From Candidatus Krumholzibacteriota bacterium (GTDB taxonomy: Bacteria > Krumholzibacteriota > Krumholzibacteriia > JAJRXK01): 64,000 nucleotides of DNA. Position 1 is the stretch's first letter; each line of letters begins with the position of its first letter. This document shows positions 17,978 through 26,056 of the stretch, piece by piece. Position numbers and translations under genes: made by a program. The notes beneath the pieces were generated by a model. The model was not told the DNA's origin. It searched no databases and saw only the letters and a program-made list of their open reading frames with translations. The stretch is taken from assembly GCA_029262065.1 (NCBI GenBank), contig JAJDAC010000041.1:1-64000 (forward strand), in the 5' to 3' direction.

Positions 17978-19084
17978 ATGTTCTCGGGAATTGCACACGT
18001 CAGAACACGATGCATTGCCATTTGCTGCACGACCCTCGCACTCGCCGGGTGCGCCAAACCAGAACCGGTTCCACCACAACCACCCACCACACCGTCGGAA
18101 GTGCGAACGTACCTCGAGGGCTTTCTCGGGCAGGAGAAGTCGCCGCCATCGCTGTCCCTGGCCGTGGCTTTGGGCAGCGAACTCGAGCTACTCGAAACTG
18201 TGGGGCTACACAACCGCGACGGCGGTGACGCTACGCCGGAGACCCCGTATCGCGTGTACGCGTTGTCCATGGGTGTAACCGCAGTTGCCATCATGCAGCT
18301 CTGGGAAGCCGGCACCATAGAACTCACCGATCCCATCCGGCGCTACGTACGCGAACTTCCACCTAGCTACGAGCAGGTTCAAATCCAACACCTACTGACG
18401 CACACCGCCGGAGTACGTCATTACCGCGAGGGATCGGACGAAGCCGCCTCCAAGCGGCAATACACTTCCATCGGCGAAGCCAGCGCAGTGTTTCGCGACG
18501 ATCCGTTGTTGTTCGAACCGGGCACGCAGCACCATTTCTCGGCGTTCGGGTTCGCCTTGTTGGAAGGCGTTATCGAAAATGCCTCGGGCCAACCGTTCGA
18601 AGACTACCTTCGTGGCTACATCTGGGGTCCGGCACAAATGACCCAGACGCAACTTCACGCGCCCGGCCGTTCGATTCCAGGAATGGCGGTGGGCTACTCT
18701 TTTCAGGGATTCTGGTTCCTGAAGAAACAACACGCGGTGAGCGTACCTGGCGAAACCGGCCGCTACGCCGCGAGCGGAATGGTGAGTACGGCCCAAGACC
18801 TGGTTCGCCTGTTCATTGCCCTGCAGTCCGGCACGCTTCTCGAAAGAAACTCGATCGCCACGATGTTTGAGGCAGCGTTCCCCGACGTTGCCCCGACCCA
18901 GGCTCTGGGATGGACCGTCGAAGACGACGGTGCGTTGATCACGCTATCGACCGACGGCATCGGTTACACCGGTATAGTGATGCACTGGCCACGAGAAAAC
19001 CTGACGGGGGCTTTGCTGGTGAATCAAACGCCGTTCGACGAGCGAAGTGAAACGCTTCTTGGAGCTCTGGCAACAGTTCGATGA
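17978..19084 (+). CDS. beta-lactamase-fold lipoprotein, catalytic residues lost
   Basis: A 368-aa lipoprotein (lipobox LAGC, Cys25) of the class C beta-lactamase/serine hydrolase fold; HLLTHTAGV at 138-146 is the family hallmark. Key catalytic motifs are replaced: in the S-x-x-K position TPYRVYALSMGVTA gives Ala95-Leu-Ser-Met98, the Y-x-N motif reads Phe187-Ser-Ala189, and the H/K-x-G motif reads Tyr330-Thr-Gly332. It should therefore not acylate beta-lactams or peptides by the usual mechanism. The start was placed at the ATG preceded by AAGGA; upstream in-frame sequence is repeat element B. It may bind cell-wall or other ligands. It is followed after 99 bp by the beta-helix gene. Confidence 0.85.
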   Translation: MFSGIAHVRTRCIAICCTTLALAGCAKPEPVPPQPPTTPSEVRTYLEGFLGQEKSPPSLSLAVALGSELELLETVGLHNRDGGDATPETPYRVYALSMGVTAVAIMQLWEAGTIELTDPIRRYVRELPPSYEQVQIQHLLTHTAGVRHYREGSDEAASKRQYTSIGEASAVFRDDPLLFEPGTQHHFSAFGFALLEGVIENASGQPFEDYLRGYIWGPAQMTQTQLHAPGRSIPGMAVGYSFQGFWFLKKQHAVSVPGETGRYAASGMVSTAQDLVRLFIALQSGTLLERNSIATMFEAAFPDVAPTQALGWTVEDDGALITLSTDGIGYTGIVMHWPRENLTGALLVNQTPFDERSETLLGALATVR

Positions 19085-19183
19085 ACGCTCGTCCCTACGC
19101 GCTGATCGCAAACGGGTGCGGTCACCGTCCAGGACTCCAGCTGTGCTACAATGTGGTCGCACACCCTCCCAAGGTCGTGAGCC

Positions 19184-20719
19184 ATGATCGTTCTCTCCCG
19201 CTCGATCCCATTCCTACTGCTCGCCATCTGCACCAGTTGGCTCACGCCAGCCAATGCCACTGCTCGCATTTGGTACGTCAAGGTCGATGGAACCGGAGAC
19301 GTCCCGCGTTTTCAAGATGCGGTGGATGTTGCCCAACCGGGAGACGTCGTATTGGTGGGACCGGGGCGCTACACCTGGACCAACCAGGGTCCCGCCAGTG
19401 AACGCGGGCACGGCCTGATCGAACTGTGGATCGATCGTCCCCGTGGCGTCACCTACATTTCCGAAGAAGGACCAGAGAACACCATCCTGGACGCCGAGGG
19501 ACAGAATCGGGTGGTGTTTGCGAACGGCAACAACGATCCACGATTTCCCGTCGAGTTTGTCTTCTCGGGCTTTACCATTACCGGCGGCGTGGCACCCGAA
19601 GCGCCACCAGAACCGCTGACGCAAGGCGGCGGCCTGGTGTTGCACCTTACCTACCCCATTATCGAGAACTGCATCTTCATAGACAACGAAGCCGAAACCG
19701 GCGGCGGCGCCTTCGTGGGAGGAATAAACGCAGCCCTGTTCCGCGACTGCCAGTTCATCGACAACCGGGCCCTGGCCGGTGCGGGCATGCTCATCATGCA
19801 CAGCTTCGAAGAAACGGTAGTCGAGGACTGCACATTCATCGGTAACCTGGCCTTCGAGTACGACACCGGTCAGGGCGGCACGGGCGGCGGCCTTTTTTGC
19901 CTCAACAACAAATACCGAGTCGAGCGTTGCACATTCTACGGCAATCGCTCAGCCGACACTGGCGCCGCGTTCTACAGTTTCAATTCGAAGCCTGGCATAG
20001 TGCGTTACAACTCCTTCCGGGACAATCGGAACGAGGATTTCTCGGTGGGGGCCGCGGTCTACCACCGCGTGGATACCGACTACCTCGATGGAGCATCGCA
20101 GATCGAGTTCTCAAACAATCTCATCGCATCCAACAACCCCGCGAAGGCGATGGTATACGAGACCGCCGTGGTCATGGACATGGCCTGCAACAACATCTAC
20201 GGCAACTCCGGCGGAAACTGGATCGACAACCTGGCGTCGCACCTCGAACGAGACGGCAATATTCAAGAGAACCCGATGTTCTGCGTCGACGATGGCGGAT
20301 ACACGTGGACCGTCTCCGAATATTCTCCGATGCTGGCCGCGAACAACTCGTGCGCAACCAACATCGGCCGAATAGATGATGGCGGCGCCTGCGGCAACTT
20401 CGAACCACCGGAAATCGAACCCGAGATCCGAAACTTCCTGGTTCACACGCCCGCGCCCAATCCGTTTCTACCCAGCGCGAACAACGCGACGACGCTCAGC
20501 TTCGAACTACCGCTAAGCGGACCGGTAACCGTGGTCGTCTACGACATCAGTGGCCGCAAGGTAAAGGAACTGGAGTCCAGTTTCCGCGCGGCGGGAGCCA
20601 ACACGGTGGCGTGGTCGGGCCGGGACGAGTCTGGATCGGCCGTGGCCGCCGGCGTCTACCTGATGCGGGTTCAGAGCGAAGCGGGGACAGCAAGCGAGCG
20701 GGTTGTGGTGATTCGGTAG
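19184..20719 (+). CDS. secreted right-handed beta-helix protein with sorting domain
   Basis: A 511-aa secreted protein. Signal peptide about residues 1-27 (ending ANATA). Residues 28-400 hold short repeats of the pectate-lyase/NosD-like parallel beta-helix, recognisable from the FQDAVDVAQPGDVVLVGPG opening and repeated I-x-N-C-x-F-x-x-N turns. The last ~85 residues, starting at PAPNPFLPSANNATTLSFEL, form a FlgD-like Ig/type IX sorting-like domain ending in a beta strand. Such domains direct secretion or surface anchoring in FCB-group bacteria. No catalytic residues could be assigned, so ligand or polysaccharide binding is as likely as lyase activity. The stop codon abuts repeat element C. Confidence 0.85.
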   Translation: MIVLSRSIPFLLLAICTSWLTPANATARIWYVKVDGTGDVPRFQDAVDVAQPGDVVLVGPGRYTWTNQGPASERGHGLIELWIDRPRGVTYISEEGPENTILDAEGQNRVVFANGNNDPRFPVEFVFSGFTITGGVAPEAPPEPLTQGGGLVLHLTYPIIENCIFIDNEAETGGGAFVGGINAALFRDCQFIDNRALAGAGMLIMHSFEETVVEDCTFIGNLAFEYDTGQGGTGGGLFCLNNKYRVERCTFYGNRSADTGAAFYSFNSKPGIVRYNSFRDNRNEDFSVGAAVYHRVDTDYLDGASQIEFSNNLIASNNPAKAMVYETAVVMDMACNNIYGNSGGNWIDNLASHLERDGNIQENPMFCVDDGGYTWTVSEYSPMLAANNSCATNIGRIDDGGACGNFEPPEIEPEIRNFLVHTPAPNPFLPSANNATTLSFELPLSGPVTVVVYDISGRKVKELESSFRAAGANTVAWSGRDESGSAVAAGVYLMRVQSEAGTASERVVVIR

Positions 20720-20905
20720 CATCGCTGTAGGCGGGCTGACATCAAATGGTTAAGTCACTAGGCTTCGCTGCAGGCGGGGTGACATCAAATGGTTGCGGCT
20801 GAACGATTCTGGACCCCGGCGCCCCGGTGCTTGAATGCGAGTTTGAAACAGTTCGCCGGGGGAAGCTTAGTGAAGCCGTAACCATTTGATGTCACCCCGC
20901 CGGCC
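20720..20905 (+). repeat. structured repeat element C
   Basis: Third member of the family. Two tandem left arms (20720-20753, ending near TCAAATGGTTA, and 20763-20789) precede the core with CCCCGGCG / CGCCGGGG and one inverted right arm (20876-20904). All arms carry ACATCAAATGGTT or its complement. The left arm begins right after the beta-helix gene stop, and the right arm supplies the last codons and TGA stop of the NUDIX gene read on the other strand. Confidence 0.9.
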
Positions 20906-21521
20906 CAAAGCCAGAAATCGCCAACGACGCCCACTCTTCCCAAGCTCCACCTTCCGGCGCTTCCTCAAGCGAGTCGATGTTTCGCCAAGCCGATCGGTGC
21001 GGCTCGGCCTGGGCGTCAACGCGCTCGGTGATCTCTTCGCGAGATAGCCCCAGCAATGCCACGTTCACGGAGTAGAGAATTCCCACGTGCACACTGCTCA
21101 CATCGGTAGCGTCGCTGTTGATGAACCCGCGCATGGTGAATTGGCCCGGGGGAACCTCGAGGCCGGTTTCCTCATGCAGCTCGCGCAGCGCGCAGGCCAG
21201 AAATAGTCCCACTTCGCGCGCCTCGGGAGCGGTGCGATCGATCGGTTCGATATGACCGCCGAAACCAACGGTCCACAGTCCACCCAAGCGAGACTCGCTG
21301 TGCTTGACCTGTCGCTGATAGCAAAGAACTTCGTCACCAAGGGTCAGTACCAGGTAAGGGATGACCTGCTTGAAGTGGCTGCAGTGCTCCATGTATTCGC
21401 GCTCGGCGAAGAACGCGGCCTGTTCCACTTGCTCGAGGTCGATGGCCGACATGTCCAGCAGGCCCTGGGGAGACAGACGCGGAAACAACTGGCTGCGGGG
21501 CACGACCATTACGAATTTCAA
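20892..21521 (-). CDS. NUDIX hydrolase-like protein
   Basis: A 209-aa protein with a NUDIX domain in the middle: the box runs from GGHIEPID near residue 88 to ACALRELHEETGLEV near 110-124, with the R-E-x-x-E-E core intact but a longer than usual spacer between the Gly and the Arg-Glu part. NUDIX enzymes hydrolyse nucleoside diphosphate-linked compounds in the cytosol. It follows the epimerase gene by 21 bp, so the two may act on the same sugar nucleotide. The last residues, FGPAG and the TGA, are encoded by the arm of repeat element C, which suggests the element inserted into or replaced the original 3' end. Confidence 0.8.
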   Translation of the reverse strand: MKFVMVVPRSQLFPRLSPQGLLDMSAIDLEQVEQAAFFAEREYMEHCSHFKQVIPYLVLTLGDEVLCYQRQVKHSESRLGGLWTVGFGGHIEPIDRTAPEAREVGLFLACALRELHEETGLEVPPGQFTMRGFINSDATDVSSVHVGILYSVNVALLGLSREEITERVDAQAEPHRSAWRNIDSLEEAPEGGAWEEWASLAISGFGPAG

Positions 21522-21542
21522 AAGTAGACCTCGCTCAGGGCG

Positions 21543-22565
21543 CTACCAGTACAAGGACCGGTGCTCCTTGTAGAACTCCACCGTCTTGGCCAGACCCTCT
21601 TCCATGGTGGTCAGAGGCTTCCAACCGGTGGCCTTGGTGAATTTGGTGAAATCGGCCACGTAGTCGCCGGTTTCGATGACCTTGCGCTCTTCGGGCCAGG
21701 GAACCAGCTCGTACGAGCCGCTCCCGGCGTACTCGATGACCATTTCGGTGGCTTCGCGCAGGGTGCGCGGAACGCCGCTGCCCAGATTGAACGCCTCGCC
21801 GTCGCACGCATCTGGTCTCGAACCAGCACGAAGAAAGGCGTCGGTGGCGTCATCCACGTAGTTGTAATCGCGCTTCTGACCACCATCGCCATATAGCTTG
21901 ATGCTGCCACCGTCCATGGCCAGGCGAATGAACCAATTCAGGATTCCGTATTTGGCGTGGCGCATCTGATGGCGCGGACCATAGCAGTTGTTGACCCGTA
22001 GACTCGTGAACTTCATGCCGTACGCGCGGTGATACACCAAGCCGTAGCCTTCGGCCGCGACCTTGTTCACGCCGTAGATGTCGGTGGGCTGCATGCGGTG
22101 TGTCTCATCCACGGGAATGGTGTCGAGCACGCCGTATTGGCCGCGCGTGCCGGCGTACACTACATGGCAGTCGAGGTTGTTGTGACGCACTGCTTCGTAT
22201 ACGACCATGTTGCCACGACAGTTCACGTCGATGTCCCAGAATGGCTCGGTCATGGAATCCACGTGGCTTGTCTGCATGCCAATGTGGAACAGTACGTCCT
22301 TGCCCTGCACCAGGTGGTTCATGGCGTCCGCATCGCGGATGTCACACACGTTCACGTTGACGTCGTCGCGCACGGATTCCAGGTTGTTGTAGTTGGCGCC
22401 GAACAGAGGGTGGCAACTGTCGATCACCGTCACGTTGGCCCCCAGATGCACCAAATCGATGGCAACATGGCTGCCCAAGCACCCAAGTCCACCGGTAATG
22501 AGCACGTTCTTGCCCCGGTAGAAACCGGCGTAGTCGTTCTGGTTCGTGGTCAATGGAATCCCCAC
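21543..22565 (-). CDS. NAD-dependent nucleotide-sugar epimerase/dehydratase
   Basis: A 340-aa extended short-chain dehydrogenase/reductase. The Rossmann motif ITGGLGCLGSH is at about residues 23-33, and the catalytic Y-x-x-x-K reads YGVNK near residue 169-173; VYAGTRGQYG around 148 carries the usual Ser/Thr position. Members act on UDP-, GDP- or CDP-sugars as 4-epimerases or dehydratases; the exact sugar cannot be assigned, although the NNCYGPRH block near 210 resembles UDP-glucose 4-epimerase-like enzymes. It is co-directional with the NUDIX gene 21 bp downstream. No glycosyltransferase cluster is nearby. Confidence 0.85.
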   Translation of the reverse strand: MGIPLTTNQNDYAGFYRGKNVLITGGLGCLGSHVAIDLVHLGANVTVIDSCHPLFGANYNNLESVRDDVNVNVCDIRDADAMNHLVQGKDVLFHIGMQTSHVDSMTEPFWDIDVNCRGNMVVYEAVRHNNLDCHVVYAGTRGQYGVLDTIPVDETHRMQPTDIYGVNKVAAEGYGLVYHRAYGMKFTSLRVNNCYGPRHQMRHAKYGILNWFIRLAMDGGSIKLYGDGGQKRDYNYVDDATDAFLRAGSRPDACDGEAFNLGSGVPRTLREATEMVIEYAGSGSYELVPWPEERKVIETGDYVADFTKFTKATGWKPLTTMEEGLAKTVEFYKEHRSLYW

Positions 22566-22611
22566 CGCGTGTGACGCAACCTTGAGCGAGGGCGTAGTCT
22601 ACACCAAAGCG

Positions 22612-23169
22612 TCAGGGCTTACAGCAGGGACAGTCCTTGGCGTGGGTCCGGGGCCGGTAGTCCAGCACGTTGCCGCTGCCATCGCGCTCCAGTTCGCAAC
22701 ATTCCAACAGCATGGAGCGGAGTTGGTGCCGTCCTCGTTGCACACGGGACTTCAGGCCCGATGGCGAGAGACCCAGCTCCGCCGCCAATTCGCTCTGCTT
22801 TCGCCCCTGCAGATCGGCCAGCCGCACGGCCTGCGCCTGATCGGAGGGCATCTCGTTCAGGAAACCCTCAAACCAACCCCCCACCACCTCGTTCAGATTG
22901 CTCGCCGATTCGGGCTGGGCGACCGGCTCGTCTTGCAGCGGTGTCGTTGGCCGGGCGGCTTCGCGTCGCCCGTGATCGATCCAGACGTTGCGCGCGATCT
23001 GGAACACCCAGGCCGCCACGCGATCTTCGTCGCGCAGGCGGCCCAGGCCCTGATGGATGCGTAGGAACGTCTCCTGCGTGAGGTCGTCGGCCGTGGTCGA
23101 GTCGGTCCGGGTTCGGAACCACGCATGGATCCGAGCCTGGAACTCGTGCCACAGGCGCTCGCTGGTCAC
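22612..23169 (-). CDS. SigZ-type extracytoplasmic-function sigma factor
   Basis: A 185-aa sigma-70 family factor. Region 2 contains TTADDLTQETFLRIHQGL and RVAAWVFQIARNVWIDHGRR; region 4 contains QSELAAELGLSPSGLKSRVQRGR. The C-terminal tail with a CCELERDGSGNVLDYRPR-like segment and a final cluster of Cys (CPCC) is the mark of the SigZ subgroup. The start is a GTG (MTSERLWHEF when initiated) four bases after the ArsI-type gene; an ATG eleven codons upstream would overlap that gene. The Cys-rich end may sense metal or redox state (inference). It would direct RNA polymerase to stress genes. Confidence 0.85.
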   Translation of the reverse strand: MTSERLWHEFQARIHAWFRTRTDSTTADDLTQETFLRIHQGLGRLRDEDRVAAWVFQIARNVWIDHGRREAARPTTPLQDEPVAQPESASNLNEVVGGWFEGFLNEMPSDQAQAVRLADLQGRKQSELAAELGLSPSGLKSRVQRGRHQLRSMLLECCELERDGSGNVLDYRPRTHAKDCPCCKP

Positions 23170-23173
23170 GCCT

Positions 23174-23611
23174 TTACCCGCAGCAACCGGGCGCGTCGCC
23201 ACATGCCGTATCGGCCACGACGGGGTCGGACAGGATGGTGTAGATCTCCCACTCGTGTCCGTCGGGGTCGGTGACCCAGGCCTTGTCCTGCTTCGAATAG
23301 CAGCAGTCCGTGCCCAGCTCGAGTCTTGGCTCCAGGCCGCGTGACTTCAACCGATCGATAGCGGCGGCCACCTGGTCGGCATCGGCCAGTTGGACGCCCA
23401 TATGATGCACCGCGCTGCGTGCCAGCGGAGCATCGGTGACATTCAACGACAGCTGAAGGGGTGGGTTGGCCACCACGAAACGTGCGTAGTCGTGGTGCAC
23501 CGGATCGGGCGCCTGATCGAACAGGGCGCGGTAGAAGTCCATGCTGGCGTCCAGATCATTCGTGGCCAGGGCCAGATGCACGCGGGCCGTGGAAGCAAAG
23601 GTCGTAGTCAT
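23174..23611 (-). CDS. ArsI/CadI-type VOC metalloenzyme
   Basis: A 145-aa vicinal-oxygen-chelate (glyoxalase-fold) protein. The start MTTTFAS follows a perfect AGGAGG ribosome-binding site. The diagnostic ELGTDCCYSKQDKAWV and VTDPDGHEWEIY blocks near residues 80-105 match the ArsI/CadI group; in ArsI a cysteine pair at this place binds trivalent organoarsenicals and the enzyme breaks their C-As bond. A Cys-rich tail (CGDAPGCCG) is also seen in this group. It directly precedes the SigZ-type gene (4 bp), which suggests the two respond to arsenic or other soft metals together. Confidence 0.85.
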   Translation of the reverse strand: MTTTFASTARVHLALATNDLDASMDFYRALFDQAPDPVHHDYARFVVANPPLQLSLNVTDAPLARSAVHHMGVQLADADQVAAAIDRLKSRGLEPRLELGTDCCYSKQDKAWVTDPDGHEWEIYTILSDPVVADTACGDAPGCCG

Positions 23612-23749
23612 TCTCAAATCCTCCTGAAGGGACGGCTCGATTGGCCGGGCTCGCTGTATGGGAAGAGACGCAGCGGGTCCCAAAAGGACGCAGCTTTTGT
23701 TCATCCAAGCGAATTAGGCGCGGGGCCGCCAGGAGAAAGAACGCCTGGT

Positions 23750-24871
23750 TCACGGGTTACGCAGCCGGAACATCTGTTCGGCCGCCAGCAGCACGGCGCC
23801 CGCGCCGTACTCCATGGAAGTGTCCAGCCGCGCGGGCCTGGGTTGATCGCTGGGCAACTGGACCCACGCCACGCGACCGTCGGGCTGAATCGCCGACACC
23901 ACTCCGCTCCAGGCACGATCGAGGACCGGCCCAAATTCGGCGGCTGACAACAGTTCGTGCCGAATCCCCCAGGCGATGGCGGCACAAAACAGAGCCGACG
24001 CGCTTGTTTCGGGCGTGTTCCACGTATCCGGCTCGAGCAGGCTGACGCCCCAGCGTCCATCAACCTGGGCCAGGCTCGCGATCCGCGTGCACATATCGAC
24101 AAGCAACGCCTCGTAGCGCTCCCGAGACTCGAATCCAGCCGGTACCGCATCGAGAATGCGCGTGATCGCAACCGCAACCCACCCGTTACCCCGCCCCCAG
24201 AACACCGGTCCACCGGCGCGTTGTTCGGGAAGATAACGCGCGTCGCGATAGAACAGATGCTGGCCGGCGTCGTAGAGGTGGTCAACCACATCCCAGAAAC
24301 GATCGTCCATGGAGTCGAGATACTCCGGCTCGCCGGTCGCGTGCGACAGCTTCGCCCAGGCTGGCGGTTCCATGAACAGGGCATCGCACCACGACCACTC
24401 ATCACGCCCCGGTCGCGGTTGCTCCCGAACCGCATCGAACCGCGCACGCAGCGGTTCGATGTCGACACGGGCATCTACACGATCAGCGGCGCCGGTCGCG
24501 AACTTGCCGTGCAGCTCCAGGTAGACCTGGGCCGCGCAATGGTCATCGGCATGACGACGCGGGCCCAGGGCCCATTGGTTCGCCCGCCCCCACTCCATCG
24601 CGGCCAAGCGGTAGCGTTCATCACCGGTGACCCGATACGTGGCCATGACCCCGGTGAAGAAAACGGCCCGAATCCAGCTGGTGTTTTCCAGGGGAACCTC
24701 GCGGCCGCGCAGGGTAGTCCAGGTGGCCTGCCGATTCGCAAGCTGCCAATCGCAGACGCGGCGCATGACCTCCTCGATCGGCGCCGCCGCCGTCAGTTGT
24801 CCGGTACCCTGTCCGTGACAAGCCGCCGACATGGTCAGCAGAAACAAGGCGATGGAGACTCGTTTGGTCAT
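23750..24871 (-). CDS. glycoside hydrolase family 105-like lipoprotein
   Basis: A 373-aa lipoprotein (MSAAC lipobox, Cys18). It has the alpha/alpha-barrel features of GH105/GH88 unsaturated glycuronyl hydrolases: WSWCDALFMEPPAWAKL near residues 168-184 with the catalytic-type Asp, a PVFWGRGNGWVAVA block near 227-240 and HADDHCAAQVYLEL near 107-120. Such enzymes remove the unsaturated uronic acid left by pectin or glycan lyases. The preceding genes are not obviously related. Signal and fold support envelope-side carbohydrate turnover. Confidence 0.83.
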   Translation of the reverse strand: MTKRVSIALFLLTMSAACHGQGTGQLTAAAPIEEVMRRVCDWQLANRQATWTTLRGREVPLENTSWIRAVFFTGVMATYRVTGDERYRLAAMEWGRANQWALGPRRHADDHCAAQVYLELHGKFATGAADRVDARVDIEPLRARFDAVREQPRPGRDEWSWCDALFMEPPAWAKLSHATGEPEYLDSMDDRFWDVVDHLYDAGQHLFYRDARYLPEQRAGGPVFWGRGNGWVAVAITRILDAVPAGFESRERYEALLVDMCTRIASLAQVDGRWGVSLLEPDTWNTPETSASALFCAAIAWGIRHELLSAAEFGPVLDRAWSGVVSAIQPDGRVAWVQLPSDQPRPARLDTSMEYGAGAVLLAAEQMFRLRNP

Positions 24872-24987
24872 TCTGATTGATCCTGTGGCTATTCAGGCCG
24901 AAGCGTCGATGGTAGCATCACGCGCCTGGCTCGCGGAGAAGGTCGCACATCGAACAATAGCTGACTACGGCAGGAAGAGAGTGGCCC

Positions 24988-25434
24988 ATGTACATCATGG
25001 AAACCGACAACCGGATACTGCTCAAACTGGAACGCGGCGAGCCCGTGATCCACACCATCGAGAACTTCGCGGCCACGCGCCAGATTCCCAACGCCATGGT
25101 CTTTGGTATTGGCGCCGTTGACAATGTGGAGATTGGCGCGTACGACCTGGCTAGCCGGACCTACACACGCAAACAGTTCGACGGGGCCTACGAACTCACC
25201 AATCTCACGGGCAACATAGGCTACAAGGAAACGACTCCCGTGTTCCACGCACACGTAACCCTCAGCGATCACGACTGCCGCGCGTACGGCGGCCACCTCT
25301 TCGAAATGAGCGTGTACGCCACGGTGGAATTGGTACTATGGCCGGGCAACAATCGGCTACGACGTACCATGGACGACGACATTGGTTTGGCGCTGTGGAA
25401 TCTGCCGCACTGTGTGACCGAATCGGAATTCTGA
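24988..25434 (+). CDS. PPC/DUF296 domain protein
   Basis: A 148-aa protein consisting of one PPC (DUF296) domain, recognisable from AMVFGIGAVDNVEIGAYDL near residues 34-52, HAHVTLSDHDCRAYGGHLFE near 88-107 and TVELVL. The His/His/Asp pattern is the usual metal site of the prokaryotic PPC group. In plants the domain accompanies AT-hooks, but bacterial versions lack them and their role is unclear; no DNA-binding motif is visible here. An AGGAAGAGAG ribosome-binding site precedes the ATG. It is followed after 7 bp by the Cys-rich gene. Confidence 0.88.
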   Translation: MYIMETDNRILLKLERGEPVIHTIENFAATRQIPNAMVFGIGAVDNVEIGAYDLASRTYTRKQFDGAYELTNLTGNIGYKETTPVFHAHVTLSDHDCRAYGGHLFEMSVYATVELVLWPGNNRLRRTMDDDIGLALWNLPHCVTESEF

Positions 25435-25441
25435 GGAGACC

Positions 25442-26056
25442 ATGAGCCACCCTCGCAACAACACCAAACACGCGGCCGAACTTCTCAACATCTTGACCGC
25501 GCCGGTTACCGATTTCGACTGCGGCACGCTCTGCGCGCCGGGAAACGGTGGGGTGCCGGTGTGCTGCCACGCGGAAAGCGTGGTGCCCGTGCTCTACAAA
25601 TCCGAATTCGAGGTCCTGAAACGACGCACCAAACTGTGGCGTAAGTATCAGCCTCGGACCGCACACCAGCGGGGACTGAACAAGGACATGCGTTCGTGCG
25701 ACATGCTGGCGGTGTGCAAGGGCGCGGAGTTCTGCGAACGCGACAACCGATCGATCGTCTGCCGTACGTTTCCTTTCGAACCGTATCTGGATCACGACGG
25801 AGTACTGGCCGGCCTGGTCTACAACTTCGAGTACCTGGGAACCTGTCCGCTGGTGGGCAGCAAACACAAGGTCCTACCGGAGTTCGTCGACCAGAGCATG
25901 CAGTTGTGGGATCGGATGTTCGACCTGTGGCCGACCGAGCAGGACTTCTATTTCCTGATCTCCCAGACCATTCGCCGCTCGTTCGGACAGAGGCGAAAGA
26001 CCATCCCCGTACACACGCGCACCGGTATTCGGCAGTTTCGTACGACTCGCGCCTAG
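25442..26056 (+). CDS. Cys-rich YkgJ-like protein
   Basis: A 204-aa soluble protein with Cys residues in the order of the YkgJ/UPF0153 metal-chelating family: FDCGTLCAPGNGGVPVCCH at about 23-41, SCDMLAVCKGAEFCERDNR at about 84-102, then IVCRTFPFEPYLD at 104-116. The second part matches the family C-R-x-F-P-F ending. Members are proposed to bind iron, zinc or a Fe-S cluster; the first part is longer than usual. It is likely co-transcribed with the PPC gene (7 bp). The end overlaps the convergent gluzincin gene by 4 bp. Confidence 0.72.
   Translation: MSHPRNNTKHAAELLNILTAPVTDFDCGTLCAPGNGGVPVCCHAESVVPVLYKSEFEVLKRRTKLWRKYQPRTAHQRGLNKDMRSCDMLAVCKGAEFCERDNRSIVCRTFPFEPYLDHDGVLAGLVYNFEYLGTCPLVGSKHKVLPEFVDQSMQLWDRMFDLWPTEQDFYFLISQTIRRSFGQRRKTIPVHTRTGIRQFRTTRA

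Noticed and set aside
17444-20905. Integron attC sites
   Set aside because: The placement at gene ends and folding resemble attC, but no canonical R' GTTRRRY / R'' RYYYAAC pair was found and no integrase gene is in the window.
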